Positions 6,501 through 14,602 of a stretch of 19,556 bases of DNA are shown here, one piece after another. Source of the stretch: Syntrophorhabdaceae bacterium (lineage in GTDB: Bacteria > Desulfobacterota > Syntrophorhabdia > Syntrophorhabdales > Syntrophorhabdaceae); contig JAOAFK010000237.1 in the NCBI GenBank assembly GCA_026416315.1, positions 1 through 19,556 of the forward strand. The letters run 5' to 3'. Positions within the stretch are counted from its first letter, which is position 1; each line of letters begins with the position of its first letter. Under the pieces are notes generated by a model. It did no database searches, was not told where the DNA came from, and was given only the letters and a program-made list of their open reading frames with translations. Both the position numbers and the translations under genes were made by a program.

Positions 6501-7804
6501 TTACACCCCTTACAGGTCTATATGGAACACTTTTGATGCTTGCAGTAATGTTATTTTTGAGAATCCCTGTGGGTTTTGTCATGGCATTTATGGGATTTTT
6601 CGGGCTTGTTTATGCCATATCATGGGATGCAGCCCTGGGAATGATAGGCACAGACCTATGGCAGACATTTTCTTCATACGGATTAACGGTAATACCCATG
6701 TTTATACTTATGGGGCAGATATGTTTTTATTCACAGGTTAACGAAAGGCTGTATAACGCTGCATATAAATGGTTTGGCCACATCAAGGGTGGCCTTGCCA
6801 TAACAACAGTTATGGCCTGTGCGGGATTTGCTGCCATATGCGGATCCAATACAGCAACTGCTGCAACCATGACAACAGTTGCCTTACCAGAGATGAGAAA
6901 ATATAACTATTCCCCCATATTAACATCCGGTTCAATTGCCGCTGGCTCCACCCTTGGAGTTGTAATTCCTCCAAGTGTTGTCCTTGTTGTATATGGAATA
7001 TATACTGGCCAATCCATAGGGAAACTTTTTTTTGGTAGTTTCATACCCGGTGTGATCCTTGCGATCCTCATGGCGATTATTGTTTACATTATGTGTATTG
7101 TACATCCTGAATGGGGTCCCAAAGGACCTATCCATACAACATATGAAAAAATCAAGGCAATACCAGATGCCGTAGATATGGTTGTTATGTTTGGTATCAT
7201 AATGTACAGCTTATATGCAGGGCTTTTTACACCTTCAGAGGCAGGTGCAGCAGGTTCTGTTGTTGCCATTATAATAAGTCTTTTAAGAAGAAAACTCACA
7301 TGGAAGGGGTTCTTAGGTGCTGTTATTGATACCCTCAGGATAACCTGTATGATATTCATGCTTGTAGCGGGTGCGGTTCTGTTTGGACGTTTTCTTGCAG
7401 TAACAAGACTTCCCTATGTTGCCGCAGAATGGGTTGCAGGGCTGCCTGTTCCTCACTGGATGATATTCTGGGCCATGATGATCATATACATCATTGGCGG
7501 ATGTGTGATGGATGCCTTGGCATTTTTGCTGATCACAGTGCCCATTTTCTTTCCAGTGGCCCAGCAGATGGGATATGACCCCATATGGTTCGGTGTTGCC
7601 ATAACCCTTGTCACAACCATGGGTGCTATAACACCACCTGTTGGGATCAGCGCATACATCGTATCAGGTATGGCAAAGGATATACCCCTTTCAATAGTAT
7701 TTAGGGGTGTGCTGTGGTTCATCCCGTCTTATATAATTACAATAATACTTATTGAAATTTTTCCATCTCTTGTGATGTATTTAGCCAATATTGTAAGGTA
7801 CTAA
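6497..7804 (+). CDS. TRAP transporter large permease subunit, DctM family
   Basis: Large permease subunit that forms the ion-coupled transport channel of the TRAP system, 435 residues, full length for the family. The protein is hydrophobic throughout with about twelve transmembrane segments. Conserved family stretches include FLRIPVGFVMAFMG (20-33), the GSNTATAATMTTVALPEM segment after the CAGFAAICG motif, the IPPSVVLVVYG loop, FTPSEAGAAG and GAITPPVGISAYI. The start ATG overlaps the DctQ stop and follows AAGGAG. It ends only two bases from the stop of the convergent rodA gene, with no hairpin-T-tract terminator between them. Substrate follows the DctP receptor and is not known. Confidence 0.95.
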   Translation: MITPLTGLYGTLLMLAVMLFLRIPVGFVMAFMGFFGLVYAISWDAALGMIGTDLWQTFSSYGLTVIPMFILMGQICFYSQVNERLYNAAYKWFGHIKGGLAITTVMACAGFAAICGSNTATAATMTTVALPEMRKYNYSPILTSGSIAAGSTLGVVIPPSVVLVVYGIYTGQSIGKLFFGSFIPGVILAILMAIIVYIMCIVHPEWGPKGPIHTTYEKIKAIPDAVDMVVMFGIIMYSLYAGLFTPSEAGAAGSVVAIIISLLRRKLTWKGFLGAVIDTLRITCMIFMLVAGAVLFGRFLAVTRLPYVAAEWVAGLPVPHWMIFWAMMIIYIIGGCVMDALAFLLITVPIFFPVAQQMGYDPIWFGVAITLVTTMGAITPPVGISAYIVSGMAKDIPLSIVFRGVLWFIPSYIITIILIEIFPSLVMYLANIVRY

Positions 7805-7806
7805 TA

Positions 7807-8913
7807 TCAAAACATGTACCTTCTCATATTAATATTCAGCACAAGGCCAACTGATATAAGGATTGATAAAAGTGATGAGCCACCATAGCTTATAAAAGGT
7901 AGTGGAATGCCCACCACAGGAGCAAGATGTATCGCCATCATCACATTTATTAAAAACTGAAGAAATATCATTGTAGCCACGCCAAATGCAACAATAGAAC
8001 CCATCTCATCATTTGCAGACTGGGCAATTTTTATACATCTCCATATAAAAGATGCAAAAAGCAAAAAAAGTATGATAGAGCCCAAAAAACCCCATTCTTC
8101 TCCGAAGACGGTAAAGATAAAATCTGTATGATGCTCGGGGATGAATTGCAGTTTATGCTGGGTCCCTTGCATGTAACCTTTCCCGAAAAACTTTCCAGAA
8201 CCTACAGCAATCATCGCCTGTTTCGCATGATAACCAAAACCAGATGGGTCTGCATCTATATTGATAAAACTGAGTATCCTCATCTTCTGATAGGGTTTCA
8301 TGACAAAATGCCACGCTAAAAATGGTGCAACCGCTCCTACAACACCAAGCACTGCATAAGTTGTTTTTTTTAATCCCACAAACCATAAAATACAGAGACT
8401 TGTCATGATGATGATTATGCCAGTCCCTAAATCCGGCTGTTTTATAATAAGTATGGCAGGTAAAAAAGTAATGCCGAGGGGAAATAGTACATCTTTTAAA
8501 CCAAGTGGTAGGTTCTGTTTTTTCTTCTCATGCAATATTTTTGTCAGATACAAAACGAGAATTGGTTTCATAAATTCCGATGGCTGGATGTTTATACCAA
8601 ATATATTAATCCACCTCCTCGCACCACCTGCTACCAACCCTATTATTAGAACAATAATAACCAGAAAGAGCCCTGCAAGATAAAACCATTTTGCATTATT
8701 CACAATTACCTTGTAATCGTAATGTAGGATAATTATTATCACCCCAACCCCTATTAAAAAGGCAACAAGCTGTTTTATAAGATAGCCATAAGAACTGCTA
8801 TAAAAAGAGCTTGTGGCACTTATGAGATTGATTATACCAATTAAAAAAATGGCAAGTCCGTTTATAATGAGGTACCAATCAAGATGATAGACCTTTCTCT
8901 TATCTATTCCCAT
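7807..8913 (-). CDS. rodA: Rod shape-determining protein RodA (SEDS peptidoglycan glycosyltransferase)
   Basis: SEDS-family membrane glycosyltransferase that polymerises lipid II into peptidoglycan strands for cell elongation, working with PBP2. The 368-residue protein has about ten transmembrane segments. Family motifs are GARRWI (97-102) with QPSEFMK (110-116), KQPDLGT (158-164), EHHTDFIF (260-267), whose Asp264 corresponds to the essential aspartate of SEDS proteins, and the C-terminal PLPFISYGGSS. It is RodA rather than FtsW because it is the last gene of an mreBCD-mrdA operon and starts within the 3' end of mrdA (14-base overlap), which implies translational coupling. It converges with dctM and its stop lies two bases from the dctM stop. 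Confidence 0.96.
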   Translation of the reverse strand: MGIDKRKVYHLDWYLIINGLAIFLIGIINLISATSSFYSSSYGYLIKQLVAFLIGVGVIIIILHYDYKVIVNNAKWFYLAGLFLVIIVLIIGLVAGGARRWINIFGINIQPSEFMKPILVLYLTKILHEKKKQNLPLGLKDVLFPLGITFLPAILIIKQPDLGTGIIIIMTSLCILWFVGLKKTTYAVLGVVGAVAPFLAWHFVMKPYQKMRILSFINIDADPSGFGYHAKQAMIAVGSGKFFGKGYMQGTQHKLQFIPEHHTDFIFTVFGEEWGFLGSIILFLLFASFIWRCIKIAQSANDEMGSIVAFGVATMIFLQFLINVMMAIHLAPVVGIPLPFISYGGSSLLSILISVGLVLNINMRRYMF

Positions 8914-10723
8914 TAAGTTTCGCCTCTTTTATTTCCTTCTTTTCTTTAAACAGTGTTTCTGCTACTGCCTTTGCCACCGGTGCTGCTGCAGATGAACCAT
9001 GCCCCCCATATTCTACAAGCACTGAAACGGCAATGGAAGGTTCTTCGGAAGGGGCATAGGCAATAAACCATGCATGGTCTCCCAAATTTTTACCTTTCTC
9101 ACCCACTGACTGGGCCGTCCCTGTCTTTCCACTCATACTTACATGTTGAATCCTACTTCCATAAGCTGTACCACTTCCTTCATTCACCACACCCCTCATC
9201 CCTTCTTTTACAATCCTTACGGTATCCTTTTTTAAGTTTATACTCGCATTGATAACAGGTTCAAATGTTTTTACTACCTTTCCTTCCGGAGATACTATCT
9301 TTTTAACTATTTGTGGCCTATAATTTACCCCTTCGTTCGCAACAAAAGAGGCGAGTTGCACAAGTTGAATCGGTGTAAGCCATACAGCACCCTGGCCAAT
9401 AGCCACAGATAACGTTTCTCCCTCATACCATGGTGTTTTATAAACCCTTTGTTTCCATTCAGAAGAAGGTATAAGTCCATCTTTTTCTCCTGGGAGGTCT
9501 ATTCCTGTCTTTTTACCAAGGCCGATTATCTCAGCCATCTCGTGAATCCTGTCAACACCTAATTTTAAACCAAGATTGTAAAAATATACATCACAGGACT
9601 CAACAATGGCCCTGTGGATATTAACAGATCCATGTCCTCCTTTTTTCCAGCATTTAAATACCCTCCCACCATAAGGCATACCTCCTTTGCATGAAAAAGT
9701 TGTTTTCTCATTGATGAGCCCTGTTTCCAGTCCCTTCAATGCCAAAAGTATCTTAAAGGTAGAGCCTGGAGGGTATCTACCTTGGGTAACCCTATTCTGG
9801 AGTGGATGTCTTGGGTCAAGGGCTATCTTCTGCCAGTCCTCTTTTGATATTCCTGATGTAAATTTGTTTGGGTCAAATGCTGGTCTACTCACAAGGGCAA
9901 TGACCCCCCCTGTCTTCGGATCAACAGCAATACATCCACCTCTTTTATTCTCTAATGCCTTATCTATAACCTCCTGAATCTCTAAATCAACATTTAGATA
10001 TATACTATGTCCTGGAATCGGCTCTTTTATATCAAGGGTTCTTATTTCTCTTCCCATGGCATCAACTTCAACCCTTTTTTCACCATCAACACCTCGTAGA
10101 TATTGTTCATATGCCCTCTCAAGTCCATATCTACCAATAAAATCACCAGGCGAATAATTCTTAAACTCCTTTTTTTTCAATTCTTCATCACTTATCTCCG
10201 ATACATAACCTATCAGATGGGCAAATGTTTTTCCATAGTTGTAGTACCTTTTCGGCTCTATTTGAATCTGTACACCAGGTAGGTAGATTCTATGGGCCTC
10301 AACCTTTGCAACATCGTCCATTGTTACATCTGATTTTATCTTTACAGGAAAGGAGGGCGGCATATTGCTGGCTGCCTTTAATTTATTTATAATTTCATCC
10401 CTTTCAATTTTCATAAGATTTGCCAGCCCATCTACTGTCTGATTAAAATCTTTTATATCTTCAGGCACAATATAAATATTAAAGGATGGCCTTGTCTCGG
10501 CAAGAACCTTCCCATTTTTATCATATATAACACCTCTTGGTGCCACCACCTTTTTAACCCTTATTCTATTCTGTTCAGAGAGCATTCTCATCTCTGAACC
10601 CCTCATAATCTGAAGATCCCAGAGCCTTATAAGAAGCACTATTATAAAGAAAATAAGTATCCGCTTGATCCACACATATTTACTGTCAATTATAGTGTTT
10701 CCATCCTTGACAAAATGCTCCAA
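8900..10723 (-). CDS. mrdA: Penicillin-binding protein 2 (elongation-specific DD-transpeptidase MrdA)
   Basis: Class B penicillin-binding protein that cross-links peptidoglycan during lateral wall growth, partner of RodA. The 607-residue protein has one N-terminal membrane anchor (about 21-38), then the PBP dimerisation domain with the opening motif APRGVIYDKNG (61-71), and the transpeptidase domain. The active-site motifs are intact: SxxK at 321-324 (STFK), SxD at 376-378 (SCD, as often in PBP2 instead of SxN) and KTG at 533-535. The catalytic serine is Ser321. The start codon is TTG at 10723, supported by GAGGAAGG five bases upstream; the gap to mreD is 11 bases. It overlaps rodA by 14 bases at its 3' end. 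The target is the periplasmic face of the inner membrane. Confidence 0.96.
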   Translation of the reverse strand: MEHFVKDGNTIIDSKYVWIKRILIFFIIVLLIRLWDLQIMRGSEMRMLSEQNRIRVKKVVAPRGVIYDKNGKVLAETRPSFNIYIVPEDIKDFNQTVDGLANLMKIERDEIINKLKAASNMPPSFPVKIKSDVTMDDVAKVEAHRIYLPGVQIQIEPKRYYNYGKTFAHLIGYVSEISDEELKKKEFKNYSPGDFIGRYGLERAYEQYLRGVDGEKRVEVDAMGREIRTLDIKEPIPGHSIYLNVDLEIQEVIDKALENKRGGCIAVDPKTGGVIALVSRPAFDPNKFTSGISKEDWQKIALDPRHPLQNRVTQGRYPPGSTFKILLALKGLETGLINEKTTFSCKGGMPYGGRVFKCWKKGGHGSVNIHRAIVESCDVYFYNLGLKLGVDRIHEMAEIIGLGKKTGIDLPGEKDGLIPSSEWKQRVYKTPWYEGETLSVAIGQGAVWLTPIQLVQLASFVANEGVNYRPQIVKKIVSPEGKVVKTFEPVINASINLKKDTVRIVKEGMRGVVNEGSGTAYGSRIQHVSMSGKTGTAQSVGEKGKNLGDHAWFIAYAPSEEPSIAVSVLVEYGGHGSSAAAPVAKAVAETLFKEKKEIKEAKLNGNR

Positions 10724-10734
10724 GATAACCTTCC

Positions 10735-11226
10735 TCAGTCTTTACTAAAAAATTTCATATTAAGAAAACCAACAAATGAAAAAATAAATATGGCCAAAAA
10801 ACCAGTAAAAACTGCATTTGGAAGCATAAAAAAAAGGATGTTTTCTATATGCCTTGATTCTCCTTTTGCAATCCATGAAAGAAATGCATATATAAGGGAT
10901 TCACACACCACAGCACCAGCGCAAACATACGAAAAGCTGTATTTTGAATCAATGAATAGTTTATTCTTAAAAAAGAGGGTCAGCAAAAAAATCAACACCT
11001 TTAAAAATATCATTGAGCCGTCGGGAGAAGCGGAAAGTATCTCCTGGATAACCCCCATAATCACAGAAACAATAAGTCCAGCGCCTGTATTTAAAAAAAA
11101 GGTAGTATAAACAATCATGGGTATTGTCACATCAGGTTTTAAAAATTCTGCTGGAATATAAGAAAGTAGTGATGATTCAAGAAAAGAAAGAATAATACCC
11201 ATAAGAATGAAAATATAGACTTTCAT
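10735..11226 (-). CDS. mreD: Rod shape-determining protein MreD
   Basis: Small integral membrane protein of the elongasome, linking MreC with the cytoplasmic and membrane parts of the complex. The product has 163 residues and is almost entirely hydrophobic, with about five to six membrane segments, the usual MreD size. The GAGLIVSVIMGVIQEILSAS stretch, with a glycine-rich helix followed by a Gln-Glu pair, fits the family. MreD diverges fast, so order between mreC and mrdA is an important part of the evidence. Its ATG overlaps the mreC stop by four bases (ATGA), so the two are translationally coupled. Confidence 0.9.
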   Translation of the reverse strand: MKVYIFILMGIILSFLESSLLSYIPAEFLKPDVTIPMIVYTTFFLNTGAGLIVSVIMGVIQEILSASPDGSMIFLKVLIFLLTLFFKNKLFIDSKYSFSYVCAGAVVCESLIYAFLSWIAKGESRHIENILFFMLPNAVFTGFLAIFIFSFVGFLNMKFFSKD

Positions 11227-12029
11227 CGCCTTTTGATAACTATCACCTCATCCAGTCTTTTGAAATTGTTATAAGGCATTACCTCAATATCATAAAAGAT
11301 CCCTGCCTTATTTTTATTAACAGCAATGACTATACCTGCAGGTATACCCTTTGGATAGATTCCGTCTTTTCCCGATGTGACAAGTTTATCACCGACTTCG
11401 ATCTCGTCGTTTTTTGTTATATATTTCAATCTCAAAACATTATGATCAGTTCCTTCAAGGATTCCCCTTGTCTCCCTACCTTCCACATTTACATCTACAG
11501 ATGAATTCGCATCACCAATAGTCATCACCTTAGAATGCCATTTATTAACCTCCACAACCTGACCTACAATACCTTTTGGGGTAATAACTGGCATCCTTTC
11601 CTTTAATCCATCATCCCTTCCTTTATCAATGATCATGCATTTAAACCAGTTCTTTACATCTTCGCCAATAATCCGTGCAACAGTATAATTTCCAGGGTTT
11701 TTTTCTGTTAACTTTAAAATGCTCTTTAACCTTTTATTTTCCTCTTCAAGGTCGTGTATTTTCTGGTTTTCAAGCTCCAATTCCCCAATCCTTTTTTTAA
11801 GCATATTGTTTTCTTTTTTTGTATCAACCAGGTTTATATATGTATTAAAAAGGTATTTTATCCCATCCAAAGGTCTACCGAAAATTTTTAATGCAGGGCC
11901 TGCTATTTCACCGCAAAAAACCTTTATTTTTGAATAATTTTTTAAAAATACAGGGGTTCCTGTAAATATAAAAAAAGAAACAACAAGTATGAGTATTGAA
12001 GAAATGATAACTATTAAAGGGGCTTTCAA
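11223..12029 (-). CDS. mreC: Rod shape-determining protein MreC
   Basis: Bitopic inner-membrane protein whose periplasmic part activates PBP2-RodA and forms filaments in the elongasome. The 268-residue product has one transmembrane helix (about 5-24), a coiled coil (about 70-108, rich in Glu, Lys and Leu heptads) and the paired beta-barrel domain from about 115, including GLKERMPVITPKGIVGQV (141-158) and IGDANSSVDV (171-180), both typical of MreC. The start is TTG at 12029: there is no ATG in the first 75 codons, and an in-frame stop lies just upstream. No strong ribosome binding site precedes it, so initiation may be weak or coupled to mreB, which ends 33 bases upstream. Confidence 0.94.
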   Translation of the reverse strand: MKAPLIVIISSILILVVSFFIFTGTPVFLKNYSKIKVFCGEIAGPALKIFGRPLDGIKYLFNTYINLVDTKKENNMLKKRIGELELENQKIHDLEEENKRLKSILKLTEKNPGNYTVARIIGEDVKNWFKCMIIDKGRDDGLKERMPVITPKGIVGQVVEVNKWHSKVMTIGDANSSVDVNVEGRETRGILEGTDHNVLRLKYITKNDEIEVGDKLVTSGKDGIYPKGIPAGIVIAVNKNKAGIFYDIEVMPYNNFKRLDEVIVIKRR

Positions 12030-12062
12030 TTTATTTTCAATCTAAATTTTACAGTATCGAGT

Positions 12063-13103
12063 CTAAAAATATGTGGCTATCTCTTTTAATAGTTCAACTT
12101 CATCAAGTGCCTTTCCAGAACCTTCAACCACAGCAGTAAGAGGATTATCAGCTATAATTACAGGTAGTCTTGTAACCTCCTTTATAAGGAGGTCAAGATT
12201 TCTAAGCAAAGCACCTCCACCGCTTAAAACAATACCCTTATCAACAATATCAGATGCAAGCTCAGGGGGTGTCCTCTCAAGGGCAATACGAACAGCCTCT
12301 ACAATGGCATTTACAGGTTCAGTAATGGCCTCCCTCACTTCTTTTGATGAAATTTCAAGTGTTTTAGGTATACCGCCTACAAGATCCCTTCCCTTAATCT
12401 CCATAACAAGTTCTTCTTCATTTGGACCGGGATACGCTGAACCAATTTGAATCTTTATCTGTTCAGCTGTTCTTTCGCCTATCAAAAGGTTATATTTTCT
12501 CTTTACATACTGGATGATGGCCTCATCTATCTTATCGCCCGCAACCCTTACAGAATTACAATATACAATACCGGCAAGGCTTATAACAGCCACCTCTGTT
12601 GTCCCTCCCCCTATGTCCACAATCATATTTCCGCTTGGCTCTGTTATAGGCAATCCCACACCTATTGCCGCAGCCATAGGTTCTTCGATGAGATAGACCT
12701 CCCTTGCTCCGGCAGACTCTGCAGACTCCTTTACTGCCCTTTTTTCCACCGGGGTTATACCTGAAGGAATGGAGATAACAATTCTTGGTCTTGCATATGA
12801 TTTTTTATTATGCACACGCTGAATAAAATATTTCAACATGGCCTCTGTTATTTCAAAATCTGCTATAACTCCGTCCTTTAAAGGTCTAATAGCGGTGATA
12901 TTGCCAGGGGTTTTCCCAAGCATCTTTTTTGCCTCATCACCGACAGCAATTACCTTTTTTGAACCTTTAGAGTCTCTATGGACAGCCACAACAGATGGTT
13001 CGTTTGATACAATACCCCTACCTTTAACATAAACAAGTGTATTTGCAGTCCCTAAATCTATTGCAAGGTCTTTAGACATGATACCGAATAAAGATTCAAA
13101 CAT
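12063..13103 (-). CDS. mreB: Actin-like cell shape protein MreB
   Basis: Bacterial actin homologue that polymerises on the inner membrane and orients the lateral wall synthesis machinery. The 346-residue product is full length. The N-terminal MFESLFG is an amphipathic membrane-binding start; DLGTANT (16-22) is the phosphate 1 loop, EPMAAAIG (141-148) is the conserved segment after the connect region, DIGGGTTE (163-170) is phosphate 2, and GIVLSGGGALLRNLD near the C-terminus is the adenosine motif. The ATG at 13103 is preceded by AAGGA. It is the first gene of the shape operon and faces the ppiD-like gene across 89 bases that contain overlapping divergent promoters. Confidence 0.98.
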   Translation of the reverse strand: MFESLFGIMSKDLAIDLGTANTLVYVKGRGIVSNEPSVVAVHRDSKGSKKVIAVGDEAKKMLGKTPGNITAIRPLKDGVIADFEITEAMLKYFIQRVHNKKSYARPRIVISIPSGITPVEKRAVKESAESAGAREVYLIEEPMAAAIGVGLPITEPSGNMIVDIGGGTTEVAVISLAGIVYCNSVRVAGDKIDEAIIQYVKRKYNLLIGERTAEQIKIQIGSAYPGPNEEELVMEIKGRDLVGGIPKTLEISSKEVREAITEPVNAIVEAVRIALERTPPELASDIVDKGIVLSGGGALLRNLDLLIKEVTRLPVIIADNPLTAVVEGSGKALDEVELLKEIATYF

Positions 13104-13132
13104 TTTTATATCCTTTTTTCTGCATTAAAATA

Positions 13133-13161
13133 TTGAAAAAGCTTTTTTAATATACTATTTT
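13133..13161 (+). promoter_or_regulatory. Possible sigma70-type promoter of the ppiD-tsaD-rsmA operon, overlapping the mreB promoter
   Basis: TTGAAA (13133-13138) is followed after 17 bases by TATTTT (13156-13161, four of six matches). The mreB promoter on the other strand occupies the same DNA, with its -10 box inside this spacer. Both could not be occupied by RNA polymerase at the same time. Confidence 0.4.
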
Positions 13162-13177
13162 AGATTTTTAAAATCAA
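13149..13177 (-). promoter_or_regulatory. Predicted sigma70-type promoter of the mreBCD-mrdA-rodA operon
   Basis: On the minus strand TTGATT (13177-13172) is spaced 17 bases from TATATT (13154-13149, five of six matches). Transcription would begin near 13142, leaving a leader of about 40 bases before the mreB ATG. Spacing and box quality are good, but no experiment supports it. Confidence 0.55.
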
Positions 13178-13192
13178 CATACAGGTGAGAGA

Positions 13193-14581
13193 ATGTTAAG
13201 ATTTATGAGAAAACATGCAACGAGTTTTATGATAAAGGCACTATTTGCTATTATCATTATTGTTTTCATCTTCTGGGGTGTGGGATCCTTTAGGGAAAGA
13301 GATAAGGTAGTAGCAGAAGTAGGTCCATACAAAATCTATTACACAGAATATGCAGACACATATAAAAGGTTTTTAAACATGTACAAAATGATCTATAAGG
13401 ATAACCTCGATGAGAATATTTTGAATTCTCTAAAAATAAAAGAAAAGGTCATGGATGATCTGACAGATAGATACATCATGCTTATCATTGGGAAAAAAAT
13501 GGGTATCCATGTATCCGATAAAGAACTCAATGAACATATCACATCCATGAATGCCTTCAAAAGAGACGGAAAGTTTGACCAGAAATTATATGAAGAACAA
13601 TTGAAAAGATTCAATCTGGATCCTAAAAAGTTTGAAGAAGGGGAGAGAATATCCATTATAACAACGAGATTGATAAATGTTCTTATAGACAACGGCGTAT
13701 TTTTAACAGAAGAAGATCTATGGAGGGCATACATAAATGAAAAAGGCCAGGTGGATCTATATTATAGTGTTGTTGACCCTGATGATTATAAAGGGAATGT
13801 TAATGTATCTGAAAAAGAATTAGAAGAGATATATGAAAAGGAAAAAGGCTCGTTTAAAGGTGAAAATTTATACAGATTAAAACTTATAATACTTGATGAA
13901 AAATCAAAGCTCAAAGATGATGATGTGTATCTCACATTAATTAAAACACAAGATTTCGAGGGATTTGCAAAAAAGAATGGCCTTGATATCATAGAGATCA
14001 ACGACATGAAGGAAAGTGAGCTCATAAACAGGTTTAAAAACTTAAACATCAAGGAATGGTTTAAAGGCTTAAAAAAGGGTGATATTTCATTACCTATTAG
14101 ACTCGATAACAGATCTTATATATTTAAAATAATAGATATCATAGAAGGGAAACCCATAGAGAAATCAGTGGCATTAAAACAGATAAGGGAGAAAATGGTT
14201 CAGAAAAAGGCAAAAGAATATGCGAAAGCCATTGCTGAGGAGAAGATAAAGAAAAAGGACTTTAAAGTATCAAAAACCACAGGTTTTATTCCAAGGAATG
14301 CCACTTCAATTCCAGGCCTCGGGCAGATCCCGCCTGAATATTTGGGTCTATTAAATCTTTCTGAAAAGGAACCCATATTTAGTAAACCTGTGGAAATTGG
14401 TGGTAAATATTATATTTTTTCCTTTAAAGACGAAAAACTACCGGATAAAAAAGAATGGGAACGAGATAAAGAACTATACAGGCGTTTTGTTACATCAAAA
14501 AAAGGTGAGGAGCTTGTGAGGTCATTTCTTGAAGAGATGAAAAAAAAGGAAAAGATAAAGATAAACTGGCAGGATATTTAG
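13193..14581 (+). CDS. PpiD/SurA-like membrane-anchored periplasmic folding factor
   Basis: Predicted inner-membrane-anchored chaperone for exported proteins, like PpiD. The 462-residue protein has a short cytoplasmic start, one transmembrane helix (about 15-31, ending in WGVGSF) and a periplasmic SurA-type N-terminal domain: LLYTEYADTYKRF-like helix near 50-65, then RYIMLIIGKKMGIHVSDKEL (93-112) and FDQKLYEEQLKRF (128-140), the typical helical chaperone motif. After about 225 the region aligned with a parvulin domain is short and lacks the usual catalytic and glycine-rich motifs, so isomerase activity is doubtful. A Lys/Glu-rich helical tail completes the SurA-like lobe. GGTGAGAG precedes the ATG. 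It lies divergent to mreB and 21 bases before tsaD, suggesting one transcript. It is shorter than E. coli PpiD (623 residues) and I do not assign a symbol. Confidence 0.82.
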   Translation: MLRFMRKHATSFMIKALFAIIIIVFIFWGVGSFRERDKVVAEVGPYKIYYTEYADTYKRFLNMYKMIYKDNLDENILNSLKIKEKVMDDLTDRYIMLIIGKKMGIHVSDKELNEHITSMNAFKRDGKFDQKLYEEQLKRFNLDPKKFEEGERISIITTRLINVLIDNGVFLTEEDLWRAYINEKGQVDLYYSVVDPDDYKGNVNVSEKELEEIYEKEKGSFKGENLYRLKLIILDEKSKLKDDDVYLTLIKTQDFEGFAKKNGLDIIEINDMKESELINRFKNLNIKEWFKGLKKGDISLPIRLDNRSYIFKIIDIIEGKPIEKSVALKQIREKMVQKKAKEYAKAIAEEKIKKKDFKVSKTTGFIPRNATSIPGLGQIPPEYLGLLNLSEKEPIFSKPVEIGGKYYIFSFKDEKLPDKKEWERDKELYRRFVTSKKGEELVRSFLEEMKKKEKIKINWQDI

Positions 14582-14602
14582 CCATTTTGATGTTTTTAAA
14601 TT

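Noticed and set aside
12073..12450. A 125-codon plus-strand frame inside mreB, and similar frames at 12447-12764 and 12838-13032
   Set aside because: Antisense shadows of mreB; serine- and proline-rich products follow from the codon usage on the opposite strand.
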